From: Helicobacter cappadocius
Lineage (GTDB): Bacteria; Campylobacterota; Campylobacteria; Campylobacterales; Helicobacteraceae
Assembly (NCBI RefSeq): GCF_030688855.1
Contig: NZ_JAUYZK010000008.1
Coordinates: forward strand, 30,143-94,142
DNA length: 64,000 nt
Reading direction: 5' to 3'
The translations under genes and the position numbers were made by a program. Under the pieces are notes generated by a model. It was not told where the DNA came from and made no database searches. It saw only the letters and a list, made by a program, of their open reading frames with translations. Shown piece after piece: positions 17,290 through 25,469 of this stretch (position 1 is its first letter; every line of letters starts with the position of its first letter).

Positions 17290-18531
17290 ATGAATAAAAA
17301 AGATTTGTTGTGGATGTTTAGTCTTTATGGCACTGCAATTGGAGCGGGGGTCTTATTTTTACCGATCAAAACAGGGATAGGCGGATTGGTACCTTTGATA
17401 ATGATGCTAGTTTTGGCTTTTCCGATTACATTTTTGGCACATAGGGCATTGTGTCGATTTGTACTTTCTTCTCCTGCAAGTTCTGATGATATTACCGTGG
17501 TTGCACAAGAGTATTTTGGAAGATTTGGAGGGATGATTATCACTTTGTTGTATTTTTGTGCAATTTTTCCCATACTACTTATTTATAGCGTGGGAATTAG
17601 TAATACTATTGATAGTTTTATCGTGCATCAGTTGGGTTTTGCTTCTCCAAATAGATTGTTATTAACTTTTATTTTGGTTGGAATTTTGGTCTTAACAGTG
17701 AGTTTTGGTCAAGATGTTATTGTAAAAGTAATGAGTGTTTTGGTATTTCCTTTTATTATTGTGCTAATGCTTATAGCACTTTCTTTGATACCAGAGTGGA
17801 ATTTGGATTTGTTTCATAATATTGAGTTTTCTTGGCATAAAGATATTAAAAATTTATGGCTCATGCTTCCTGTGATGGTGTTTGCATTCAATCATTCTCC
17901 TATTATTTCTTCTTTGGCAGTTTGGACAAAAAAAGAATATGGCGATGCTTGTGATAAAAAAAGCACGAAAATAATTGCCACAAGCAATGTCTTAATGATA
18001 GCAACTGTAATGTTTTTTGTATTTTCTTTTATGATGTGTTTAAATGTAGATGACTTCAAACTAGCACAAGAAGAAAATATATCCATTTTATCCTTGGTTG
18101 CAAATATTGCTGATAGATTTGAAAATCCTATTTTCAAGGTTATTTCGCCTATTTTGGTGTATGTTGCACCATTAGTTGCTTTTGTGGCGATGGGAAAATC
18201 CTTTTTTGGGCATTATTTGGGGGCTCAAGAGGGGTTTAATCAGATTTTATTCAAACTCTCATTACAAAAAATTACTCCAAAAATAAGTAAAAAAATCACG
18301 ATTTTATTCACTTTTATTGTTTCTTGGCTTGTGGCGTACGCAAATCCACAAATCCTTAATATTATTGACAATATTGTTGGACCGGTTTTGGCGATTATAT
18401 TATTTATAATGCCATTATATGCGATATATAGATTTAAAGCTTTGCAAAAATATAAAAAACCTTTGCAGAATTTATTTATTTTGGTTTTTGGATTACTCAC
18501 AATTTCTGCGGCGGTTTATACGATTTTTTGA
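17290..18531 (+). CDS. sdaC: Serine transporter SdaC (copy 1)
   Basis: Proton-coupled L-serine importer of the HAAAP (SdaC/TdcC) family with about 11 membrane segments; 'LYGTAIGAGVLFLPIKTGIGGL' at the N-terminus is the family's TM1 signature. Start chosen at ATG 17290 (MNKKDLL) because it has better spacing from AGAGGA than 17287 and matches the start of the second copy. It diverges from sdaA. A close second copy lies at 22999-24246 in the same orientation, about four-fifths identical by eye. Confidence 0.94.
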   Translation: MNKKDLLWMFSLYGTAIGAGVLFLPIKTGIGGLVPLIMMLVLAFPITFLAHRALCRFVLSSPASSDDITVVAQEYFGRFGGMIITLLYFCAIFPILLIYSVGISNTIDSFIVHQLGFASPNRLLLTFILVGILVLTVSFGQDVIVKVMSVLVFPFIIVLMLIALSLIPEWNLDLFHNIEFSWHKDIKNLWLMLPVMVFAFNHSPIISSLAVWTKKEYGDACDKKSTKIIATSNVLMIATVMFFVFSFMMCLNVDDFKLAQEENISILSLVANIADRFENPIFKVISPILVYVAPLVAFVAMGKSFFGHYLGAQEGFNQILFKLSLQKITPKISKKITILFTFIVSWLVAYANPQILNIIDNIVGPVLAIILFIMPLYAIYRFKALQKYKKPLQNLFILVFGLLTISAAVYTIF

Positions 18532-18558
18532 TAACAGAAATAAAAATTAATTTTGAGT

Positions 18559-18577
18559 TTTAGCACTTAATGCTAAA
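18559..18577. promoter_or_regulatory. Hairpin between sdaC1 and tautomerase gene
   Basis: TTTAGCA-CTTAA-TGCTAAA, a perfect 7-bp inverted repeat 27 bases after the sdaC1 stop. There is no T run after it, so it may be an operator or attenuating hairpin as easily as a terminator. A TATAAA box follows at ~18590. Confidence 0.35.
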
Positions 18578-18641
18578 CCCTCCATAGATTATAAAATGCT
18601 AGAAATAGGAGGGGTGTAATTAAATAATTTAAAGGAAAAAT

Positions 18642-18848
18642 ATGCCTTTTGTTAATATTAAAATCACACAAGAAAATGGAGAACCTACATCAGAGCAAAA
18701 ACAAGAACTTATAAAGGGAGTTACAGACTTACTAGCAAAAGTTCTTAAAAAGAATAAAGCCTCAACTGTGGTGATTATTGATGAAATACAGACAGATAAT
18801 TATGGTCTTGGGGGTAAGAGTATCACCGAAGTGAGGAAACAAAAATAA
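18642..18848 (+). CDS. dmpI: 4-oxalocrotonate tautomerase family protein, DmpI type
   Basis: 68-residue tautomerase subunit. After removal of Met the N-terminal residue is Pro, the catalytic base of the family (MPFVNIKI). The C-terminal 'NYGLGGKSI' matches the DmpI-type enzymes, and it closely resembles H. pylori HP0924 as I know it. Such proteins form hexamers and catalyse enol-keto tautomerisation; no aromatic degradation genes are nearby, so the physiological substrate in Helicobacter is unknown. AAAGGAAA precedes the ATG. Confidence 0.9.
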   Translation: MPFVNIKITQENGEPTSEQKQELIKGVTDLLAKVLKKNKASTVVIIDEIQTDNYGLGGKSITEVRKQK

Positions 18849-18953
18849 ATCTATAAGTTTTAATCATGAATCTAAAATAGCTTCTTATTTTCTACATATT
18901 TATTGAGTACAATCATTGCTTAGCGATGTTATTTGTTGTAATAAGGTAGATAT

Positions 18954-21116
18954 ATGAAAAAAGTATTTGGTATTTTTATGTTTGGCAGCTCTCTTTTGGG
19001 TCAGGAGAGTTATTTATTAGATAGACAGGTTAGCAGTGCGACAAGAACGCAGAGCAGTATTGAAAAAGCACCCGGAAATATTAGCGTTATCACAGAAAAG
19101 GAGATAAAAGATAGAAGTCCTCAAAAAGTGAATGATCTTATCAAAAACTATGAAGGAATTCATATCTCAAATGATGCAGGACTTAATCCTCGACCTTCTA
19201 TCACTATACGAGGAATTACTAATGGCACTCTTGTAATGTTAGATGGGGTGATATTGAGCGATCTAGAAGGGGAGAATAGAATATTAGATGAACTTTCTCT
19301 TTATGATGTCTCAAGAGTAGAGGTTATCAGAGGAGCATTTTCAAGTCTTTATGGAACAGGTGCTATTGGCGGAGCGGTAAATTTTATCACTTCAATGCCC
19401 ACAAAACTTGAAAGCATTGCTTTGGTAGGTTATGGAAATGCATTCAAAAAAAATCAAGCAGATATGAACATTGTTAGAGGGTATGCAAGCATAGGAGATG
19501 TATTTTTAGATAAAAGACTGCGGGTAAAGGCAAGTTATGGATTTACTACTTCAGGAGGCTACCCAAGTGTCCCGGCATTTGGATCAATGGGGGATTTTAT
19601 CAAATTAATTGGTATAAGTGGTTATAGTGTAGATAGGGCAGGGAACTATATCGCCGGAGATACAGGTAGAAGAGAATATGTTCTTAATGATGGGAGAATA
19701 AAAATTGAATATGATTGGGGAGATAGTGATACTACATCTTTGATGGCTTCAGTTTCTAATCATCATTATGATTTTATTTCCCCTCATAGCAATCTAGTGG
19801 ATGCTTCAGGAAGGGTTGTATATGGAAATAGTTCTTATAATCCATTTATAGGAAGTGGTTATGAAGGAATTGGCAGTTATACGCATTATATTGCTTCTGT
19901 CTCACATATACATAGTTTTGCAGATGATTCTATGCTTAAAGCTACACTTTCAAGTGTGAATTTGTACAGTTATTGGCTAGATGCAGATATTTCAGCAATT
20001 CCTCTGCCAACAATTGCTGGAGGAACTGGATATTCTCAAGATATTTATAGCACTAGCAATTACTTGGATATTGTATATGACAAAACTTTTGGGGATCATA
20101 CCTTAAGCGTTGCTCTGCAAGGACGATACATGGCATTAGATCAGCTCAACTATGGAATGAGTGATTGGAAGGTGAGAAAATATGATAAAGGTCTCTTGAA
20201 AGCCTATGGGGGAAAAGCTTTTCTAGGTGCAGGATTTGCTCAACTAGATAGTGCCTGGAGTGATAATTTGAATACGACTTTAGGCATTAGATATGATTAT
20301 TGGAAGAATTTTGCTAATTACACTCAAATCAAATATCAAAAAACACCCGTAGGCAATCTCTCACAAAGCTCTTTTTCTCCAAAACTCTCCATCAATTACA
20401 ATTTTTTAGATAGAGCGGTTTTTAAAACCTCTGTAGGAAGTGCCTTTAGAGTTCCAACTTTGAGAGAAATATTCCGTATCAGTACTTCCACGCAAAAATG
20501 GATCAATAATACAGAACTTAAACCTGAAAAAGGAATATCTTTTGATGTAGGTACAGATATCAATAGCTTGAAAGGAGGAGTGTTTAAAATTTATTATTTT
20601 CAAACAGAACTTTTCAATATAATCTATCGAAGTGGTAATGGAAAAGATATTCCCTATCAAAATAAAAATGCAGGAGCAGGGAGAATAAATGGTGTTGAAA
20701 TAGGTTATCTTCAACCGCTAGGAGGATATTTTTTGTTGAATACAAATTATACTTATACTAGTGCTAAAATAATTAAAAATTCTGCCAAACCCTCTACTGA
20801 GGGAAAATTCATTCCTAACACGCCTGAACATATTGCCCATGTAGCTTTACTTTATGATTCAAAAAAAGGTATTTATGGCTCAATTGAGGGGAGCTTTCAG
20901 TCCAAATCTTATAGCGATGATACTAACACAAAGGTTTTCAAAAATACATTTGGATATTACGATGATCAACTTTATTTTAATGCAAAAATAGGCTATGTGT
21001 TTGAAAATAATCTTGATTTGAGTATAAGTTTTTTAAATTTTACAAATAATCGCTATTATGACTATTATCAAGTTGCTGGTGCTTCGTTTTTTGCACAGGC
21101 AAATGTTAGATTTTAA
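18954..21116 (+). CDS. TonB-dependent outer membrane receptor (copy 2)
   Basis: Paralogue of the receptor at 9805: short signal peptide (~1-15), TonB-box region around LDRQVSSATRT, plug motifs 'APGNISVITEKEIKDRSPQK', 'TIRGITNGTLVMLDGVILSD' and 'VEVIRGAFSSLYGTGAIGGAVNF', then a barrel ending in Phe (QANVRF). 720 residues. ATG after AAGGTAGA. A SAM methyltransferase gene starts 17 bases after its stop and is probably cotranscribed, which is unusual for a receptor and may point to a methylated ligand. Ligand unknown. Confidence 0.93.
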   Translation: MKKVFGIFMFGSSLLGQESYLLDRQVSSATRTQSSIEKAPGNISVITEKEIKDRSPQKVNDLIKNYEGIHISNDAGLNPRPSITIRGITNGTLVMLDGVILSDLEGENRILDELSLYDVSRVEVIRGAFSSLYGTGAIGGAVNFITSMPTKLESIALVGYGNAFKKNQADMNIVRGYASIGDVFLDKRLRVKASYGFTTSGGYPSVPAFGSMGDFIKLIGISGYSVDRAGNYIAGDTGRREYVLNDGRIKIEYDWGDSDTTSLMASVSNHHYDFISPHSNLVDASGRVVYGNSSYNPFIGSGYEGIGSYTHYIASVSHIHSFADDSMLKATLSSVNLYSYWLDADISAIPLPTIAGGTGYSQDIYSTSNYLDIVYDKTFGDHTLSVALQGRYMALDQLNYGMSDWKVRKYDKGLLKAYGGKAFLGAGFAQLDSAWSDNLNTTLGIRYDYWKNFANYTQIKYQKTPVGNLSQSSFSPKLSINYNFLDRAVFKTSVGSAFRVPTLREIFRISTSTQKWINNTELKPEKGISFDVGTDINSLKGGVFKIYYFQTELFNIIYRSGNGKDIPYQNKNAGAGRINGVEIGYLQPLGGYFLLNTNYTYTSAKIIKNSAKPSTEGKFIPNTPEHIAHVALLYDSKKGIYGSIEGSFQSKSYSDDTNTKVFKNTFGYYDDQLYFNAKIGYVFENNLDLSISFLNFTNNRYYDYYQVAGASFFAQANVRF

Positions 21117-21133
21117 ATTAAAAGAGTGAATTA

Positions 21134-21886
21134 ATGTTAGAAGAAATAAAAGAATATTGGAGTGAGCGATCATTTAGCTATGCACAAGAAAACCTAGCTG
21201 AACTAAATGGTGAGAAAAATCACCTTTGGAGCAGTATATTTTTTAAATATATCTATGATGATTTTAGAGGCAAAAAGGTTTTAGACATCGGTTGTGGCCC
21301 GGGAATATTTTCGATTATATTATCCAAGCTTAATGCAGAGGTAATAGGATTGGATTACACTCCCAGTATGATCGAATGTGCGAAAGATAATGCCTTAAAA
21401 CACAATACTCAGATTGAGTTTTGTGTGGGTGATGCACATAATCTGATTTTTGAAGATAATAGTTTTGATCTAGTTGTTTCAAGAAATCTGACTTGGAATT
21501 TAAAAGATCCAAAAAAAGCATATGAACAATGGTATCGTGTATTAAAAAAAGGAGGGAAGATTTTCAATGCTGATGCAAATTGGTATCTACAACTCTATAA
21601 TAAAAAACAAAATGAAATTTACAAAAAAGACAGAGAAAAGATAGCAAAATTAGGGATTCCTGATCATATGACCAATCTATACCCCAATGCTCAAAAAATG
21701 GAAGAGATTGCAAAATCACTTCCTCTTAGCAAGATAGAGCGACCCAAATGGGATGAGGAGGTTTTAGATTTTATAGGTTTTAGACAGATTGCTTGTTATA
21801 GGGAGTTTTATCAAGAGATTTGGAATGAAGAAGAGAAGCTGATGTTTAATGCAACACCAATGTTTTTGATAGTAGGAGAGAAGTAA
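21134..21886 (+). CDS. Class I SAM-dependent methyltransferase
   Basis: 250 residues with the methyltransferase fold: motif I VLDIGCGPGIFS (~residues 48-59), acidic loop end GLDYTPSM, motif II/III GDAHNLIFEDNSFDLVVSRN and post-motif 'VLKKGGKIFNADANWY'. Substrate cannot be told. It follows TonB receptor 2 by 17 bases in the same direction with AAAGAGTG as a weak ribosome site. Small-molecule methyltransferases of this shape occur next to metal-uptake genes in other bacteria; a role in making or processing the receptor's ligand is an inference from context only. Confidence 0.82.
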   Translation: MLEEIKEYWSERSFSYAQENLAELNGEKNHLWSSIFFKYIYDDFRGKKVLDIGCGPGIFSIILSKLNAEVIGLDYTPSMIECAKDNALKHNTQIEFCVGDAHNLIFEDNSFDLVVSRNLTWNLKDPKKAYEQWYRVLKKGGKIFNADANWYLQLYNKKQNEIYKKDREKIAKLGIPDHMTNLYPNAQKMEEIAKSLPLSKIERPKWDEEVLDFIGFRQIACYREFYQEIWNEEEKLMFNATPMFLIVGEK

Positions 21887-21892
21887 GAATTA

Positions 21893-22507
21893 TCACTCTG
21901 TTAGTCCAATCAAAATAATTAGGACAGTTGGATTTGAACGACCTTCTCTAACGATATTTGTAAGTTCATTTTCATACCAGGCTACGCCAGTAGACATTTG
22001 TTTCATAAGGCTGTGCATAGGAATAATTTCAACACCTATATCAATGTCATCAAGTTGATAAAAAAATGTGTGCTTGACATGGAGATCATATTGTACTGAA
22101 AAATATTTTCCAAACTGCACCTAAATAGCGACTCTTTATTTAACAAAATCTATTTGATTGTATGTTCTGAATGCTTTAAAACCTCTATTTTCTATTTCTC
22201 TTTTTTGAATATCTCTATCTTGAATATTATAGGTTTCCTTAGTTGTCTGCAGATCTTCATTTACAAAATAAGATGTTCTTTTGTCTTGCCAACCGAACTT
22301 TTTGAATTCTTCTTGAAAAAGTTTATTTAATTTTGATGGAGAATAGAGCGTTCTCCCTAGTTTTGTTTTTTCTTTATTAACTTTTTCAAAAGCTTTGTTT
22401 GCGTCAACATTTTCAATCGCTATTTTGATTTCTTTTAGCAAATGTGGTTTTCTAATTTCTAAAAATTCTAGACCATTTAGATGACTGTAAATCTGACCTA
22501 TTTTCAT
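21893..22507 (-). pseudogene. Type II restriction endonuclease, BglII-like, with two nonsense codons
   Basis: A single reading frame of ~204 codons on the minus strand is broken by TAA at 22138-22136 and TAG at 22123-22121, with no frameshift between. Before the stops: MKIGQIYSHLNG ... YNQIDFVK; after: VQFGKYFSVQYDLHVKH, with '[GA]VAWYENELTNI...GRSNPTVL' near the end. The pattern resembles the BglII/BstYI family, where the catalytic residues are an Asp and then E-x-Q; here the second stop lies exactly where the Glu of E-V-Q should be (GAG to TAG). The likely start is ATG 22507, which overlaps the methyltransferase remnant's stop as ATGA. Confidence 0.75.
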
Positions 22508-22911
22508 TTGGTCCATTCAGTGGGAATTTGTGCAACTTTATCAGTTGATTTTGGTTTATATATCTCTTGATGGATCGGACGAGTGATCAATTCACCATTT
22601 AAGAAACTATCTATTCTCTTAAGACCAATATCAACATATTCATTACTTAGTGCCAAAATATATCTTTCGACTAATTTTACCGGGAATTGGCAAGGATGAT
22701 TTGATTTTTCTGGATGGTTGTTTTTTACATTTGGAATATCCCATATTTTAGCATCCCAATCATCGATTAATCGATTTAGAGTTATCTCCCATAAATCCTC
22801 AAGATTTTTTCCTTTTTCCTTTAAGATTCTCGCTTTTTAATTGATTTTCAAAACTTTAGAAATATAATTTAGATTTGCTCCTTCTAGTGACACTAGAGGA
22901 TGGAAAGTCAT
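22504..22911 (-). pseudogene. Remnant of the cognate DNA methyltransferase
   Basis: Minus-strand frame containing pieces of a site-specific DNA methyltransferase: 'LEGANLNYIS', a TAA at 22839-22837, then 'KEKGKNLEDLWEITLNRL', 'DDWDAKIWDIPNVK', 'HPEKSNHPCQFPVKLVER', 'ILALSNE' and finally 'YVDIGLKRIDSFLNGEL'. In intact homologues I know, ~25-30 residues holding the SAM-binding DPFxGSG motif lie between 'LAL(T/S)NE' and the helix that follows; these are deleted here. The N-terminal half is absent too. Its TGA (22506-22504) overlaps the nuclease ATG, the usual arrangement of a coupled M-R pair. Non-functional. Confidence 0.72.
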
Positions 22912-22951
22912 ATTTTTAAACTGTTATTTTTATGAGGAATATTTTTTTAAC

Positions 22952-22957
22952 TATAAT
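22952..22957 (+). promoter_or_regulatory. -10 box of sdaC2
   Basis: TATAAT in CTATAATTC, 42 bases before the sdaC2 ATG. It lies just beyond the end of the decayed methyltransferase. Confidence 0.5.
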
Positions 22958-22998
22958 TCTTACTAGAGATTTAAAACAAAAAAACAAAAGGATCAAAT

Positions 22999-24246
22999 AT
23001 GAATAGGCGAGATTTATTCTGGGCGTTAAGTCTTTATGGTACAGCTATTGGAGCAGGAGTTTTATTTTTGCCTATTAAGATGGGTTCTGGCGGACTTATT
23101 CCGCTTGTGATGATGCTTATTTTGGCATTTCCAGTGATTTTTTTATCTCATAGAGCATTGTGTCGTTTTGTAATATCATCAGATGCGACTTCTGATGATA
23201 TTACAGTTGTAGCACAGAAGTATTTTGGAAATATAGGGGGGATGATAATCACGATTTTGTATTTTTGTGCTATTTTCCCTGTATTGCTTATTTACGCTGT
23301 AGGAATTACAAACACTTTAGACAGTTTTATTGTTAATCAATTACATATGAATGCCCCCAATCGGTTACTTTTATCATTTGTTTTGGTGGGAATTTTGATT
23401 TTTATCGTGAGTTTTGGACAGGAAGTGATTGTAAAAGTGATGAGTGCTTTGGTTGTGCCATTTATTATTGTATTGATCCTCATAGCCCTTTCACTGATTC
23501 CAGAGTGGAATACCAATCTATTTAAAAATGTGGATTTTTCTTGGAGTAGGGATATTAAAAGCTTGTGGTTATTGCTTCCTGTGATGGTATTTTCTTTCAA
23601 TCACTCCTGCATTATTTCTTCACTTGCTGTATATTCTAAAGAAAAATATGGCAAGGATGCAGATATAAAAAGCTCTAAAATTATAGCTACAAGCAATATC
23701 TTAATGATAGCAACCGTGATGTTTTTTGTATTTTCTTTTATGATGTGCCTAAGTCCTGATGATTTCAAACTCGCACAAAGTGAAAATATTTCCATTTTAT
23801 CTCTTCTGGCCAATATTGCTGATAGATTTCAAAATCCTATCTTCAAAGTCATTGCTCCTATTATGATATATGTTGCTCCTGCAATCGCTTTTGTAGCCAT
23901 GTGGAAGGCATTTTTTGGGCATTATTTAGGAGCACAAGAAGGGTTTAATCAGATATTATTCAAACTCTCTAATCATAAAATTAGTCCATCATTTGCCAAA
24001 AAAATCACTATTAGTCTTACTTTTATTATTGCCTGGATTGCTTCTTATATGAACCCTCAAATATTAGGGATGATAGATAAATTTGTCGGACCTGTTTTAG
24101 CAATAATCCTTTTTATTATTCCTCTGATAGCTATTTATAGTTTTGATGAACTCAAAAAATACAAAAAACCTTTGCAAAATTTATTTATTTTGATTTTCGG
24201 ATTGCTTACGATTTTTGCGGCGATTTATAGCATTATCTATAATTGA
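22999..24246 (+). CDS. sdaC: Serine transporter SdaC (copy 2)
   Basis: Second HAAAP-family L-serine transporter, 415 residues, same TM1 signature (LYGTAIGAGVLFLPIKMGSGGL) and same overall sequence as the copy at 17290, with changes scattered along the length. ATG 22999 follows AAAAGGATC. No second sdaA is present. Having two close copies in one 7-kb stretch suggests a duplication later split by insertion of the tautomerase, TonB receptor and restriction genes, or transfer into a duplicated locus. Differences in affinity or regulation are possible but not visible. Confidence 0.93.
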   Translation: MNRRDLFWALSLYGTAIGAGVLFLPIKMGSGGLIPLVMMLILAFPVIFLSHRALCRFVISSDATSDDITVVAQKYFGNIGGMIITILYFCAIFPVLLIYAVGITNTLDSFIVNQLHMNAPNRLLLSFVLVGILIFIVSFGQEVIVKVMSALVVPFIIVLILIALSLIPEWNTNLFKNVDFSWSRDIKSLWLLLPVMVFSFNHSCIISSLAVYSKEKYGKDADIKSSKIIATSNILMIATVMFFVFSFMMCLSPDDFKLAQSENISILSLLANIADRFQNPIFKVIAPIMIYVAPAIAFVAMWKAFFGHYLGAQEGFNQILFKLSNHKISPSFAKKITISLTFIIAWIASYMNPQILGMIDKFVGPVLAIILFIIPLIAIYSFDELKKYKKPLQNLFILIFGLLTIFAAIYSIIYN

Positions 24247-24259
24247 ATGATGGAAATTT

Positions 24260-25420
24260 ATGAATATAGATCAAAAACATTTAGATAAAAAATCTACCGT
24301 CAATCTAGGAAGTTATTATACTCCCAAGCATTTGGTGGCATTGGTTTATGAAATGCTCAAAGGAAATGTTGTTAATTTTCCACAATACACGATTTTAGAT
24401 TCATCTTGCGGATATGGATCGTTTTTACAAGATGATATAAAAAATCGCCTCATTGGGGTTGATATTGATATAGAAGCTATAAAAAAGGCAAAGAAAAATA
24501 TAAATACAGAATTTATTTGTGAGAATTCTCTAAAAGATGTTAATCGTAAAGTTTTCAATATTAAAGAAGATGAAAAGCTTGTTGTTATCGGAAACCCTCC
24601 TTATAATGATACAACCTCTATTATCTGTAGTCACATAAAATATGCACCAACACAAATAGATGCTGATATAAAAACGCGTGATTTAGGAATGTCTTTTTTA
24701 CTCTCTTATAATAAATTAGAAGCTGATTATGTCTGCGTTTTGCACCCTTTATCTTATCTCATCAAAAAATCTAATTTTTCTTTGATTTCAAAATTTGTCA
24801 AAAATTATAAACTCATCAATGGAGTGATTTTTAATTCTCAAGAATTCTCTAGCACTTCTAGAGTAACTGGCTTTCCAATACTCATAGGGTTATATCAAAG
24901 GGATTGCGTTGGAATGAGCTATGATTTTATCAAAGATTTTGACTTCAAAGTTAAAGAAGGAGGAATTTTTAGGTTAAACTCTTTTGATAGTATCGCAAAC
25001 TACATTCATAAATATCCTAATAAAAAAACCCTCAAAGAAGATGAACAATTTGTCGCAAGATTTTATACTCTACGCGACATAAATGCTCTCAAAAGAAATC
25101 GCACTTTTATAAACACTCATAGCAATAATGCAGTTTATGTGCATGAAGAAAAATTTCCATATTATTGTTATATTGATGTTTTTAAAAGATATATTGATAA
25201 AATGCCGTATTTTTTGGGAAACTGTGATGTAATGATTGATAATGAAAGGTTTGAAGAGATTAAAGAGTGCTTCATAGAAGAGAGTATTCGCACCAATTCT
25301 ATCCTGAAAGATTCCTTCAAGCCTAAAGGTATCGCTGATGTAGAACTTAAAATAAGGAATTATTTTAAAGAGCTATTTGCAAAAATACTAGGAGAACAAT
25401 ATGCAAAAACTTTTGACTGA
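24260..25420 (+). CDS. N6-adenine DNA methyltransferase (type II, orphaned)
   Basis: 386 residues, gamma-class arrangement: N-terminal 'LGSYYTPKHLV' (motif X), SAM motif I 'ILDSSCGYGSF' (~residues 44-54) and catalytic motif IV 'VIGNPPYND' (~108-116). It methylates adenine in a specific DNA site, which cannot be read from the sequence. It starts 13 bases after sdaC2. Its 3' end overlaps by 20 bases the start of a frame that ends after 22 codons, apparently the leftover of its partner nuclease gene. It probably now acts as a solitary methyltransferase. Confidence 0.9.
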   Translation: MNIDQKHLDKKSTVNLGSYYTPKHLVALVYEMLKGNVVNFPQYTILDSSCGYGSFLQDDIKNRLIGVDIDIEAIKKAKKNINTEFICENSLKDVNRKVFNIKEDEKLVVIGNPPYNDTTSIICSHIKYAPTQIDADIKTRDLGMSFLLSYNKLEADYVCVLHPLSYLIKKSNFSLISKFVKNYKLINGVIFNSQEFSSTSRVTGFPILIGLYQRDCVGMSYDFIKDFDFKVKEGGIFRLNSFDSIANYIHKYPNKKTLKEDEQFVARFYTLRDINALKRNRTFINTHSNNAVYVHEEKFPYYCYIDVFKRYIDKMPYFLGNCDVMIDNERFEEIKECFIEESIRTNSILKDSFKPKGIADVELKIRNYFKELFAKILGEQYAKTFD

Positions 25421-25469
25421 TGAAATGATTTTAAATAAAACTGAACTTACCAAACTCTTCTCCAAGTAA
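25401..25469 (+). pseudogene. 5' stub of a restriction gene cut at an R-M junction
   Basis: ATG 25401 has a strong GGAGAAC ribosome site and overlaps the methyltransferase stop, the normal start geometry of a coupled R gene. It encodes only 22 residues (beginning MQKLLTDEMIL) before TAA at 25467, because from ~25431 the DNA is the 3' end of the convergent methyltransferase. I read this as the remaining beginning of the nuclease gene of the upstream system, removed when the second system arrived. Too short to name. Confidence 0.5.

Noticed and set aside
22121..22138. Recoding (stop readthrough) as an alternative for the restriction gene
   Set aside because: Two stops 12 bases apart, beside a plainly deleted methyltransferase, fit decay far better than programmed readthrough.
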